A DNA stretch of 64,000 bases from an uncultured bacterium (lineage in GTDB: Bacteria; Cyanobacteriota; Vampirovibrionia; Gastranaerophilales; Gastranaerophilaceae), in the NCBI GenBank assembly GCA_900319365.1, contig ONOE01000001.1, positions 62,001 through 126,000 of the forward strand, read 5' to 3'. The notes below the pieces were generated by a model. It did no database searches. It saw nothing but the letters and a program-made list of their open reading frames with translations, and had not been told where the DNA came from. Position numbers and translations under genes: made by a program. Below, one piece after another: positions 1-8,483 of this stretch (position 1 is its first letter; each line of letters starts with the position of its first letter).

Positions 1-848
1 CCCACCCCGTCATCAAGTTGAGAAAAGTTGCCGTAATATTTGGCGGGCGGTATAGGTTCATCAGCCAAAAGGAAAAATTCATCAGAACATACTACCCGTT
101 TGAATTTTGAAGCAATTTCTATGGTTTCTTTTGCGCACTTAACATCAACCCTTTTTAATTTTTCCTTGCGAAACTGCGTAATTCCGACAGGTACAATTGC
201 CGTAGATAACACGGTCGTTTTTAATTGCGCCAAATCACTTAACGTCCTTTCAAGTTCCTTGCCGTCATTTATCCCCGGACAAAGTACAATTTGGGCATTG
301 AACGGAATTTTATTTTTTCTGAACCATTTCAAATTTTCAAGTGCCTTACCTGCATTCGGGTTTCTGAGCATTTTTACACGAAGTTCGGGGTTTGTTGTAT
401 GAACAGAAACATAAAAAGGCCCTAAGTGCATTCTTTTTATGCGCTCTTTATCTTTTTCAGTCAGGTTGGTTAACGTAATATATGTACCCTGCAAATATGA
501 CAATCTGTAGTCATCATCTTTAATGTAAAGGGTATCTCTCAAGCCTTTGGGCTGTTGATCGACAAAACAAAATATGCAATGATTTAAACATGGTTTAATT
601 CTGTCAAACACGGCACTTTGAAATACAATTCCCAAATCCTCATCATAATCTTTTTCAATCTCAATTTCTTCAAGTTCGCCGTTCGTACGCTTGATAACAA
701 TCGTAACGCATTCTGATTTCATATAAAATTCATAATCAATCATATCGGACATTTTTTGCCCGTCTACCGTTAAGAGTTCATCGCCCCTTTGTATTCCCAA
801 ATCTTGAGCGATAGAATTATCCAAAACGCTGTCAACAATAGCCCCCAT
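1..848 (-). CDS. PDZ / radical SAM / DUF512 family protein (3' end cut by window edge)
   Basis: Open on the minus strand from an ATG at 848 to the window edge, so only the first 282 codons are seen. The N-terminus is a PDZ-like segment (IAQDLGIQRGDELLTVDG). It is followed by a Cys-rich motif, CLNHCIFCF, near residue 88, which has the spacing of the CxxxCxxC-type 4Fe-4S ligands of this radical SAM family. The order PDZ, radical SAM, then DUF512 is that of a protein conserved in Cyanobacteria and clostridia whose reaction is not established. The start abuts the stop of the PadR-like gene upstream (0 nt between), so the two are probably co-transcribed. The C-terminal DUF512 part lies outside the window. 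Confidence 0.85.
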   Translation of the reverse strand, partial: MGAIVDSVLDNSIAQDLGIQRGDELLTVDGQKMSDMIDYEFYMKSECVTIVIKRTNGELEEIEIEKDYDEDLGIVFQSAVFDRIKPCLNHCIFCFVDQQPKGLRDTLYIKDDDYRLSYLQGTYITLTNLTEKDKERIKRMHLGPFYVSVHTTNPELRVKMLRNPNAGKALENLKWFRKNKIPFNAQIVLCPGINDGKELERTLSDLAQLKTTVLSTAIVPVGITQFRKEKLKRVDVKCAKETIEIASKFKRVVCSDEFFLLADEPIPPAKYYGNFSQLDDGV

Positions 849-1355
849 TTATTTTTCAAACCCTTCAAGCATTGAAATAAAGTTGTTATATTCGCAAATC
901 GTATTATCAAGAACAATTCTCTGATAAAAATCAGGCTGATTATATTTATCCGAAATCAAGTTTTGTGCATTATTTTTATGTAAGTATGCGCCCGTTTTGA
1001 TTTCATTGAGCATTGTTTGAAAATCTTCTCTGCCTAAAAATGATGCACAAGAAAGTTTTATTCTCGCATCAGACAAAAATTGCTGCGGATTTTTTGAAAA
1101 AGGTTCTAGCAGCAATTTTTTTAATTCTTTCAAGCCGTCTTTTGTTATCGAATAAAAAACCGATAATTTTCCGCCGTCTGACATTACTTTGGATGAAGTT
1201 ATGAATTTTGATTTTTCAAGACGAACAAGGGCGGGTTTTATGGCGCCGAAACTCGGATTTGTATACGGTGCAAATTTAAAAGCAATATGCTTTTTGACCG
1301 AATACATCGTCAAATCTCTGTTCAAAAGTACAAATAATATTATTAAATCAAGCAT
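849..1355 (-). CDS. PadR-like winged-helix transcriptional regulator
   Basis: A 168-residue protein. Its N-terminal half reads as a PadR winged helix: LIILFVLLNRDLTMYSVKKH, then GAIKPALVRLEKSKFI and a beta-wing FYSITKDGLKELKKLL. The C-terminal half is helical, like the dimerisation part of PadR family members. PadR proteins are usually small repressors of neighbouring genes. It sits directly upstream of the radical SAM/DUF512 gene with no gap, so it may be a co-transcribed partner rather than its regulator. The effector is unknown. Confidence 0.7.
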   Translation of the reverse strand: MLDLIILFVLLNRDLTMYSVKKHIAFKFAPYTNPSFGAIKPALVRLEKSKFITSSKVMSDGGKLSVFYSITKDGLKELKKLLLEPFSKNPQQFLSDARIKLSCASFLGREDFQTMLNEIKTGAYLHKNNAQNLISDKYNQPDFYQRIVLDNTICEYNNFISMLEGFEK

Positions 1356-1432
1356 ACATTTAAAATATCATTAATTTAACATTTTAACAAATCAAAAAAG
1401 CAAAAAATATATTTACACGTTTTGAATAATTT

Positions 1433-2251
1433 ATGCTCGTTAATAAATTATTACCATCCATCCAACCGTCTTTAAGTGTAGTAAAAGGCAGCGCAAAACA
1501 CCGTAACAAAGCTGCCCGTCAGCTTACCGAGCAATTTTACAAGGAAATTATTAGAGATTTCAAAGACGATTACAGCATCGTTCCAAACGAGCAATTACAA
1601 AAGAGCATGGATTCCGTTTTACCCGACAAGAATTTTAAAATAAAACTAAAGAGCATAAAACCCGATAAAGATGCGACTTATGACGGAGTTTGCAAAGGGA
1701 TTTTTGATGCAAATGACAATGTTAAATCGCTTGAAATTGATGTTGAGTGCCCGCATCAGGCTTTGAGAGCATGCCATATTCCCGTACTTTCACACGAATT
1801 TTTGCATGCGGTTGATGATATGTACAACCCTAAATATATGACTCGTGTGCAAAAATTGGTAAAAAAAGGGTTGGATACTAACGAGTACATTTATTTTTAT
1901 AAAGATAATTTTTACTGCGAAGAATTTTTTAAAACGAGAAAGAAAAAGAAAGAGCTTTTAGAACTTATCAAGAATAAAACCAAAGAATTTTTGGAAAATT
2001 TCGATATCTCGGACAAACTGGATTATATTCAGGATATGAGGTATTCTTTGACTTCAGAACTTAATGCATATAAAACTCAATATAAAATTGCATCAAAGTT
2101 AAAATCCAAAGGCTTTTTAGTAAAACCCGCTCCGATAAATTATCCTAAAAAAGGGTTGTTCAAAGAAAAAATCGATTTGCTGAAACAACTTGCCAAAGAT
2201 TATATAAAACAGGAACGGGAAATGCATAAACAATTCCTTGAAAAATCATAG
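1433..2251 (+). CDS. HExxH-motif putative zinc metallopeptidase, first of a tandem pair
   Basis: 272 residues with a zincin signature HEFLH in the context LSHEFLHAVDDMYNPKYM around residue 122. A second conserved stretch, LDYIQDMRYSLTSELNAYK, lies near residue 200 and could supply the third zinc ligand (E of SELNAYK). No signal peptide or membrane segment is evident. It is a paralogue of the next gene: both start with NKLLPxxQPSLxxVKGS and keep the same motifs. I do not recognise a named family; the peptidase role rests on the HExxH motif and the downstream Glu. No clear Shine-Dalgarno is seen before the ATG. Confidence 0.6.
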   Translation: MLVNKLLPSIQPSLSVVKGSAKHRNKAARQLTEQFYKEIIRDFKDDYSIVPNEQLQKSMDSVLPDKNFKIKLKSIKPDKDATYDGVCKGIFDANDNVKSLEIDVECPHQALRACHIPVLSHEFLHAVDDMYNPKYMTRVQKLVKKGLDTNEYIYFYKDNFYCEEFFKTRKKKKELLELIKNKTKEFLENFDISDKLDYIQDMRYSLTSELNAYKTQYKIASKLKSKGFLVKPAPINYPKKGLFKEKIDLLKQLAKDYIKQEREMHKQFLEKS

Positions 2252-2306
2252 CAAATTACTTAAAAAACCGTATCAAAAAAAAATATTTACAAACATTATA
2301 AATCTT

Positions 2307-3131
2307 ATGAATATAAATAAATTATTACCAACCGTCCAACCCTCTTTAAAAACCGTCAAAGGTTCATTTAAACAAAGGGATAAAAAAGCTTTTGAACTGA
2401 CAGAAACTTTATTTAATCAACTTTCGGGGAAAATGAAAGATGATTATTCCATTGCATCGTTTTCCGATTTGCAAAAGGATATTAAAGCAGCCATGCCTGA
2501 CAAAGGGTTCAAGGTAAGCGTGGACAAGTTTGATATAAAAGATGCCGATGACGTTTATGACGGGCTTTGTATCGGGGTTACGAACAAGAAAAATGACATA
2601 GAATCCGTTTCAATACAGGTAAGCGCAATTTCTAATTCCATAAGAACAAGCAATTTGCCTGTTTTTATGCACGAATTTCAACATGTGGCAGATGAATTTT
2701 ATAATCCTAAATACATTGCCCGTTCTCAAAAATTGATTAAAAAGGGATTAGAAAACGACGATTATAACTTCTTTTATGACGATTATTTTTATAATACGGA
2801 ATCGGCAAAATCACGCAAAAAGAAACGACTTGTTTTGAAATTGATTAAACGCAAGACAGAAGAATTTTTGCAGGGGATGAACATATCGGATAAACTGGAT
2901 TATCTGCAAGATATGCGCTATTGCCTTATGTCAGAAGTTAATGCGTATAAGGTTCAACGTCAAACTGCAAAAAGATTGAGAGCTCAAGGATTGAAAATTG
3001 AAGATTATAATTTTGACAATATCCCGGGGATGGGAATATTTGAAGAAAAGATAAATCTTTTAAAAACTATGATAAGAGATTGTATCAAACAGGAGCGAGA
3101 AGCACACCGCACCGCCTTGAATCAAGGCTAA
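2307..3131 (+). CDS. HExxH-motif putative zinc metallopeptidase, second of a tandem pair
   Basis: 274 residues from the ATG at 2307. This start is chosen because MNINKLLPTVQPSL aligns with the start of the preceding paralogue; an upstream ATG at 2238 overlaps that gene and adds 23 unrelated residues. HEFQH lies in MHEFQHVADEFYNPKYI near residue 125, and LDYLQDMRYCLMSEVNAYK near residue 205 again offers a conserved Glu. The pair looks like a recent tandem duplication, with 55 nt between the genes. The protein appears cytoplasmic. The substrate is unknown. Confidence 0.6.
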   Translation: MNINKLLPTVQPSLKTVKGSFKQRDKKAFELTETLFNQLSGKMKDDYSIASFSDLQKDIKAAMPDKGFKVSVDKFDIKDADDVYDGLCIGVTNKKNDIESVSIQVSAISNSIRTSNLPVFMHEFQHVADEFYNPKYIARSQKLIKKGLENDDYNFFYDDYFYNTESAKSRKKKRLVLKLIKRKTEEFLQGMNISDKLDYLQDMRYCLMSEVNAYKVQRQTAKRLRAQGLKIEDYNFDNIPGMGIFEEKINLLKTMIRDCIKQEREAHRTALNQG

Positions 3132-3218
3132 TACATAACAAGCTCTCAAAATATACGTCATTTATACGGTTAACATTTCTTAATATTTCGTTATAATCCT
3201 GTTACGAGAAGTGATAGT

Positions 3219-3383
3219 ATGGCAAAGAAAGAAGTTAAAACGGATTTATGGGTGTATGATTTGCTGAAAGATGCAGGAATACATCTTGACCCTCAAGGTT
3301 GCTCCATAAAAGAAGTAGATGAGTCATTAAAAACAGCTTCTAAAAGAGGAACGGGAAATGTCGGTTATCCAAGGCTCCCCTGA
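3219..3383 (+). pseudogene. Remnant of an N-6 DNA methylase (type I/IIG restriction-modification family), N-terminal 50 codons only
   Basis: A 54-codon frame starting MAKKEVKTDLWVYDLLKDAG and continuing through SLKTASKRGTGNVGYP. This resembles the start of type I/IIG-like N-6 DNA methylases, which continue after G-x-P-E into a long nuclease and methylase protein. Here the frame diverges after GYP and stops at 3383, directly before a terminator hairpin. The simplest reading is a gene whose 3' part was deleted. Family assignment is from memory of the N-terminal motif and should be checked by search. Confidence 0.5.
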
Positions 3384-3389
3384 CATTAT

Positions 3390-3423
3390 AAAAAGGAACC
3401 AAGCTTTTGCTTGATTCCTTTTT
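3390..3423. terminator. Bidirectional hairpin terminator
   Basis: AAAAAGGAACCAAGC, a TTTT loop, then GCTTGATTCCTTTTT: a 15-bp stem with one mismatch, flanked by A and T runs so that it can act on both strands. It lies between the methylase remnant (plus) and the 3' end of tRNA-Leu (minus). Confidence 0.8.
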
Positions 3424-3424
3424 A

Positions 3425-3508
3425 TGGTGTCGACGGGGGGACTTGAACCCCCACAGCTCTCGCCACATGTCCCTTAAACATGCGTGTCTACCATTCCACC
3501 ACATCGAC
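3425..3508 (-). tRNA. tRNA-Leu(AAG), CCA encoded
   Basis: 84 nt on the minus strand. The acceptor stem GTCGATG pairs with CGTCGAC (one G-U), followed by discriminator A and a genomic CCA. The anticodon arm is CATGT-TTAAGGG-ACATG, which puts AAG at positions 34-36 with G37. A long variable arm (GGCGAGAGCTG region) fits a class II leucine tRNA. The T arm is GGGGG-TTCAAGT-CCCCC. The A34 anticodon is unusual outside tRNA-Arg(ACG). Confidence 0.9.
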
Positions 3509-3569
3509 TGGTATTAGTATTATCATAAAACTTATTATTTAATTGTCAATTTCGCCCATACCGTCTCGT

Positions 3570-3650
3570 GGCGGATGTTCTGTCTGGCAGAACCCTCTCA
3601 GAAAAGGCTCAACGGTTCGCCTTTTCTTCGGCAGAGTACCACATCGACCG
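3570..3650. repeat. Hairpin cluster carrying a copy of the tRNA-Leu 5' end
   Basis: The 476-nt stretch 3384-3859 holds the terminator, tRNA-Leu and this block. GTTCTG-5nt-CAGAAC (3577-3593) and AGAAAAGGC-10nt-GCCTTTTCT (3600-3627) are perfect inverted repeats. ACCACATCGAC at 3638-3648 is an exact 11-nt copy of the 5' end of the adjacent tRNA-Leu, in the same orientation. I see no credible coding frame here. Confidence 0.6.
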
Positions 3651-3859
3651 ATACGTTTATTTAATCTTATATCTTATATTATACAACAAAAATATTATAT
3701 TCAAATACCAATAACAAAAAATATTTATATTTAAAATTAGCACAGATATAAAAAGAGCCATCTGAACCCTTACGAAAGCTGTTTTTATATAATTTCTTAT
3801 TCATATTTCATTCAAAAACATTATTGAAGAATTTATTTTATATTATAAAATATTCTATT

Positions 3860-4888
3860 ATGAAGAAGTTTAGTATAGCTTTATTAATTTCTACATTTTT
3901 AGTTTCCCCGATATATGCGCAAGGCAATGCGAACAACATTATCAGCCAAATTCTTACGACTTCTTCTAAAAACGGAGTTTTTACATATCATATTCCCGAT
4001 GACGATAAATCATCCGATAACATAGATGTAAACGACGACACCGATGAAATTGATATTGACACAAATTCTGATACCAAAACAAACACCCCCTCCGATAAAA
4101 AATCTAAAGCCAAGAAAAAAGATATCGTAAGTGATGATATCACGGCAGACACATCAAGCGATGACAATCAATCTGAAGACGAAACAGAAACCTCCGCCGA
4201 AGCACAAAGCGATGAAACCGCTCAAAATGACGATACATACAATCTTGACGATATGTACTCATACATTTTAAAAGGTTCGGTTTCTTATGATGAAGATGAA
4301 GAAAATGCAGTTAATTTAAGTCTTAACAACAATCAGTATCTTGCGGTAAAGATAAATAAACCCGTATCGGTTAAAGAAAATTATTTTGGCAGCTTAAAAC
4401 CATCGGAATCGCTTTTTTCAAACAAAGCATATACTATGCGCAACGGTTCAGAGTACAGCATAAAACCGATGTCGGGAGAAGCTTCAAAAACCGTAAAAGG
4501 CGGTTGGAGTGCAGGAACAACTTATAATCAAGGTATTGACTATGGCGAACTCGAACAATCATCAGGAATTTACTCAAAATATCAATACAAAAACTTTGCA
4601 ATAAGCACATCTTTTGCAAAAACAATCAACTCCACAAACAACGACTATAACAACAATTTCTACCTGTCGCCCGAATTTGCGATTAACCAATATTTCAAAA
4701 TAAAAAGCTATGTCAGCGTTGATACTGCAAAGAAAAGGAAAAAAGCCGAAGTTTCGCTATCTATAAATCCGTTCGGCAACAAAGACACCGACAGATTAAA
4801 TTTTGAAATCGGCGCCAATGAAACCTACGATGAAGTAAATAATACTTTCAAAAATCAGTTCAAATTCTCAACGAATTTTAAGTTCTAA
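3860..4888 (+). CDS. Secreted protein with acidic linker and probable outer-membrane beta-barrel C-terminus
   Basis: 342 residues from the ATG at 3860 (MKKFSIALLIS...), preferred over the upstream ATG at 3824 because it begins a clean signal peptide cleaved near SPIYA-QG. Residues ~35-120 are low-complexity and rich in Asp, Ser, Thr and Glu. The C-terminal ~200 residues alternate polar and hydrophobic residues with many Asn, Tyr and Ser, and the protein ends FKFSTNFKF. A terminal Phe on a beta strand is the usual outer-membrane barrel signal. It therefore supports a cell with an outer membrane. No named family is recognised. Confidence 0.65.
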   Translation: MKKFSIALLISTFLVSPIYAQGNANNIISQILTTSSKNGVFTYHIPDDDKSSDNIDVNDDTDEIDIDTNSDTKTNTPSDKKSKAKKKDIVSDDITADTSSDDNQSEDETETSAEAQSDETAQNDDTYNLDDMYSYILKGSVSYDEDEENAVNLSLNNNQYLAVKINKPVSVKENYFGSLKPSESLFSNKAYTMRNGSEYSIKPMSGEASKTVKGGWSAGTTYNQGIDYGELEQSSGIYSKYQYKNFAISTSFAKTINSTNNDYNNNFYLSPEFAINQYFKIKSYVSVDTAKKRKKAEVSLSINPFGNKDTDRLNFEIGANETYDEVNNTFKNQFKFSTNFKF

Positions 4889-4945
4889 ATTGTAAAGGTT
4901 TTTGTACTAAACGCAAGTTTTGGTTTATAATTTATTAGCGGGTGC

Positions 4946-5407
4946 ATGATGAAAAAAGATAAATCGGAATTTCACAACAAAGACCACAAAAGACCTCAAC
5001 CTACAGGGGTTTATTATTCTTTTTTGACTATTGTTCTGGTATTTTGCCTTTTTCAAATAGGTTACGGCGCTATTTTGAATATTTCCAAAATAATTTCTTA
5101 TCAGGCAAAAACCGTTACCCTGCAAAATCTTTTGAAGCAAACAAAAATGCACAATCAAGACTTAAAAGCCGAGAAAAAAATGGTAACGTCAGACAACAGT
5201 TTGGAAGGCATTGCAAGAAATAATTTGAAAATGGCAAAAAAAGATGAAGTTTTGATTATAATAAATAAAAAAGTCGAAAAAAATAATAAAAAATATAAAA
5301 GACATTGGAACTTAAAAAATCTGTTTAATTTTAAACAAAAACAAAAATCTAAAGAAGAAGAAATAAAAGAACTTCCGTATATACCGCAAAATTTTGATGA
5401 AGAATAG
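4946..5407 (+). CDS. FtsB/DivIC-like septum formation initiator protein
   Basis: 153 residues: a short cytoplasmic N-terminus, one membrane helix (YYSFLTIVLVFCLFQIGYGA, residues ~28-47), then a periplasmic coiled coil, and the family's characteristic end motif LEGIARNNLKMAKKDEVLIII near residue 85. FtsB/DivIC proteins bridge the divisome with FtsL and FtsQ/DivIB. The C-terminal tail of ~45 residues is Lys-rich and unique. The gene is followed 11 nt later by a TPR gene, so they probably share a transcript. A second in-frame ATG at 4949 is equally possible as start. Confidence 0.75.
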   Translation: MMKKDKSEFHNKDHKRPQPTGVYYSFLTIVLVFCLFQIGYGAILNISKIISYQAKTVTLQNLLKQTKMHNQDLKAEKKMVTSDNSLEGIARNNLKMAKKDEVLIIINKKVEKNNKKYKRHWNLKNLFNFKQKQKSKEEEIKELPYIPQNFDEE

Positions 5408-5418
5408 GATACTAAACA

Positions 5419-6987
5419 ATGGAAAACAAAGATACTATAGAATACATAAAACAGGCATTTGAATTAAAAGAGCAAAAATATTACAAACCAGCCATAGAAA
5501 TGCTATACAAAGCAATTGAAACAGAAAATGACAATATTGAAATCCTATACCAAATTGCCGAATTGTATTTTCTTATGAATAATTACGAAAGATCTTTACA
5601 GTATCTTGATAAGGTTTTGAGTATAAACCCCGGGCACGAAAGCTCTCTTTGCCTATTAAGCAAGGTTAAAGAAAGAATGGGAAATTTGGACGAAGCATTG
5701 TCTGCCGCATCAAAACTTTACGGGATAAACAAAAATAAAACAAATCTAAAAAATCTTGTAAAAATTCTTTTAAAATTAAAATTGTTTACGGAAATTGAAC
5801 AATATGAACAATCCGAATTTTTCGACGAAGATTGCAAAATCGATTATTGCAATGCTCTTTATTTAAACGGCGAAACAGAAAAAGCAAAAGAGATTTTATC
5901 TTCATGCGATGAAAATGATGAAAGAGTTTTGCTTTTGCAAGGAAAAATTGCGTTCGATAATAAAGATTACGAAAAATCTAAATATATTTTCAACAGAATT
6001 TCTTCAAACACTCAAAACCCTGAAATATTGAACTATTTGGGCTTATTTGATTTAGAAAGCATGAATTTTATTGAAGCCGTTACACACTTTTCAAAAGCAG
6101 CCGAAATTGATAAAAACAACCCCAAGTATTTTTACAATTTAGGGAATGCGTATTTTTATAACGGCTGGATAAAAGAGGCAAAAGCTGCTTATGCAAAAGC
6201 GATTTATCTTGCGCCCGATAATGCGGATTACAGATATTCGCTTGCTTATTTGTATTATGAAAACAAAGATTTTGATAAAGCGGGAAACGAAGTTAGTGCA
6301 ATTTTAGGCTTGAACCCCGAACATAACGGCGCATTGGTACTTAAAGCTTTGATTATGATTCATAATAAAAATTATATTGAAGCGGAAGAACAATTAAAAC
6401 AATGCCTTGCAAAGAACAAAGATGATGATTTTGCAAAAAAATCATTGAGCGTTTTGTATGTTCAGCTCGGGAATTACGATAAAGCGCTCAAACTGCTTGA
6501 AGATACAAAATCTTTTAAAGATAAAGATTTGCCGACATTATGCGATGCGGCAAACATTTATATCGAACAGAAAAAATATGATAAAGCGCTTGAAATTGCG
6601 GATAATATTATTGAATCCAATGAAAATTATATCAGCGCATACATTTTGGGGGCAAAAGCAACTTATTATAAAAAAGATTACGAAAAGACCAAAGATTATG
6701 CACAAAAAGTGCTTGAGCTTGATATTAACTGCGCTGCGGGATATTATTATCTGGCATTGTCAAGACATGCGACGGGAGATTGCGAAGAAGCGATTGAATG
6801 CATGAAAAGAGCGATATTGTATGATTTGAATAACCCGTTGTATTATGCGAAGATGAGCGAATTTTATAAAGGAAAAGAAGATTATAAATCAGCGTTTGAA
6901 TATATCTCGGAGGCACAAAGCCTTGACGGGACGAATAAATATAAATCCGACTTTTCCGAACTGGCAAAATTAAGCAGAAAAGGATAA
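5419..6987 (+). CDS. Tetratricopeptide-repeat protein, ~13 repeats
   Basis: 522 residues made almost entirely of TPR units of the A-x-Y-x-LG-x-x-x-x-A type, for example ILYQIAELYFLMNNYERSLQ and YFYNLGNAYFYNGWIKEAKA. No signal peptide or membrane segment is seen, so it is probably cytoplasmic. TPR superhelices bind partner proteins; nothing in the sequence identifies the partner. It starts 11 nt after the FtsB/DivIC-like gene, which suggests an envelope or division link, but that is inference. Confidence 0.85.
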   Translation: MENKDTIEYIKQAFELKEQKYYKPAIEMLYKAIETENDNIEILYQIAELYFLMNNYERSLQYLDKVLSINPGHESSLCLLSKVKERMGNLDEALSAASKLYGINKNKTNLKNLVKILLKLKLFTEIEQYEQSEFFDEDCKIDYCNALYLNGETEKAKEILSSCDENDERVLLLQGKIAFDNKDYEKSKYIFNRISSNTQNPEILNYLGLFDLESMNFIEAVTHFSKAAEIDKNNPKYFYNLGNAYFYNGWIKEAKAAYAKAIYLAPDNADYRYSLAYLYYENKDFDKAGNEVSAILGLNPEHNGALVLKALIMIHNKNYIEAEEQLKQCLAKNKDDDFAKKSLSVLYVQLGNYDKALKLLEDTKSFKDKDLPTLCDAANIYIEQKKYDKALEIADNIIESNENYISAYILGAKATYYKKDYEKTKDYAQKVLELDINCAAGYYYLALSRHATGDCEEAIECMKRAILYDLNNPLYYAKMSEFYKGKEDYKSAFEYISEAQSLDGTNKYKSDFSELAKLSRKG

Positions 6988-7055
6988 GGGAATTATTGTC
7001 CGTTGGGCAAATGTCTTGAAATTCCTTTGTGTGAAGTGAACGTACCCTACTTTAT

Positions 7056-7085
7056 TGTCATCTTGAGCGATAGCGAAAGATCGCC
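7056..7085. repeat. Short palindromic intergenic repeat
   Basis: TCATCTTGAGCGATAGCGAAAGATCGCC matches the form of a short repeat (TCATCCTGAGCGAAGCGAAGGATC type) that is scattered through many unrelated bacterial genomes. Inner arms ATCTT and AAGAT can pair. It lies between convergent genes. Confidence 0.5.
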
Positions 7086-7145
7086 TTTTTGAACGCATTA
7101 CACTTATGTCAGGCAAATTAGAATTTTTCGTTGTCCCGAAAGCAA

Positions 7146-7766
7146 TTACTTTGAATTATTAAACTGCAAAAGTTTTAAGCCCATGAATTTTGCTTTATGT
7201 TTAACGTCAGGCAACTCGTAGCACTTGATACATCTTGCTTCGTAAGTTTCGTCGCCGCCAATCATAATAAGAGGCGAACTTTTATCTGCGGGTTTGCCGT
7301 CAATCAGTCTTTGAGTTCTTGTTGCATTCTCGCAGCCGCATTTCATGCAAACTGCATGAAGTTTATCAACCTGTGTAGCAATGCACATAAGTTCGGGCAT
7401 GCTGCCAAAAGGTTCGGCTTTAAAATCAAGTTCCAACCCTGTACCGATAACTTTTTTGCCGTCATTCATAAGTTTTGTAATAACAGGTACGATATTTTTA
7501 TCAAAGAACTGCAATTCATCAATAGCAACTATCTGGGCATCTTTTACTATGCTCAAAATTTGAACGGCATGCTTAACTTTTACGGCTTCAAGCCACAATC
7601 CGTTTCTTGATTCAATATAATCTCCTCCCGCTCTGGTATCTACATCAGGGGAAATTACAATAACTTTTTTCTTTGCAATAATACAACGTCTGACCCTGCG
7701 CAGCAATTCTTCCGTTTTTCCGCAGCTCATCGGTCCCGTTATTAATTCAAAACAATAATTATCCAT
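7146..7766 (-). CDS. tdk: Thymidine kinase (TK1 type)
   Basis: 206 residues from the ATG at 7766, chosen over an upstream TTG at 7799 because it has AAGGGGA just before it and matches the family start (FELITGPMSCGKTEELLRR). It phosphorylates thymidine with ATP for the dTTP salvage pathway. The P-loop GPMSCGKT, the Walker B/lid region VVAIDELQFF and a Zn ribbon with CMKCGC and CIKC are all present. Length is usual for the TK1 family. The gene stands alone and convergent to the TPR gene. Confidence 0.93.
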   Translation of the reverse strand: MDNYCFELITGPMSCGKTEELLRRVRRCIIAKKKVIVISPDVDTRAGGDYIESRNGLWLEAVKVKHAVQILSIVKDAQIVAIDELQFFDKNIVPVITKLMNDGKKVIGTGLELDFKAEPFGSMPELMCIATQVDKLHAVCMKCGCENATRTQRLIDGKPADKSSPLIMIGGDETYEARCIKCYELPDVKHKAKFMGLKLLQFNNSK

Positions 7767-7958
7767 ATTCCCCTTATTTTCTCCCAAAATTTTGTTCAAT
7801 ATTTTTTACCATTATAAAACCATAATTCCAAAAAGGGAAGATTGAAGTTAACTAATGTAAATTTTAAATTAAACGCAAAATTAAATTACAGGATAGTTCA
7901 CTTATTTTAAATTATGTGCTAGACTGTACAATATAAAAAGTTTAAATAAGAGGTCAAA

Positions 7959-8459
7959 ATGAAAAAATCCGGTATTATTTTAGCATTGGTTTTATGTTTG
8001 GGACTCGGTGCGGGAGTTTATTCTCAAACTGCACCCGCAACTATTTCAAAACCTGTTGCGGCTAATTCCGCAATTCAGTATAAAAGTGTCGGTGCGTTAA
8101 GCGTTGTATCAAATCCGTCAGCTTACTTGCACAGAAATATTAAAATCAGAGCGAAGTTTGACAAATTCTCAACCTTAGGACTTGATTATCCGCCCGCATT
8201 AAGACCGTCAGACAAATATATTTCCATACTTATTCAAAGACCGGATGTTTTAAATCATGATATTCCTTTATCGGAAATGAAAATATTTTTGAAAAAAGAA
8301 CTTGCAGAAAAAAATATCAATCTTGATGCCGGAGATGAAATCGAATTTACCGGCAGAGTATTTTCTACAGCCTTGGGTGATACATGGTTTGACGTAGATA
8401 ATTTAACGGTTATTTCTAAAAAGAACCCGCAGCAAAAAGAAGAAAATACCCTTGAATAA
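7959..8459 (+). CDS. Exported small protein, OB-fold-like
   Basis: 166 residues with a signal peptide (KKSGIILALVLCLGLGAGVYS) and a mature part of ~140 residues. The alternating beta pattern, with NIKIRAKFDKF and DEIEFTGRVFSTALGDTWFDV, is suggestive of an OB fold. It has no lipobox Cys. A good Shine-Dalgarno (AAGAGGT) precedes the ATG. It is 24 nt upstream of the GH57 gene and probably co-transcribed with it. Function is unknown. Confidence 0.55.
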   Translation: MKKSGIILALVLCLGLGAGVYSQTAPATISKPVAANSAIQYKSVGALSVVSNPSAYLHRNIKIRAKFDKFSTLGLDYPPALRPSDKYISILIQRPDVLNHDIPLSEMKIFLKKELAEKNINLDAGDEIEFTGRVFSTALGDTWFDVDNLTVISKKNPQQKEENTLE

Positions 8460-8483
8460 CAAACATACTAAATAAGGAATATT

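Noticed and set aside
40..402. 120-codon plus-strand frame
   Set aside because: It lies wholly within the minus-strand radical SAM/DUF512 gene, which has clear motifs.
3543..3734. 63-codon frame after tRNA-Leu
   Set aside because: It runs through hairpins and the tRNA-Leu fragment and ends in low-complexity AT sequence; no Shine-Dalgarno or protein-like pattern.
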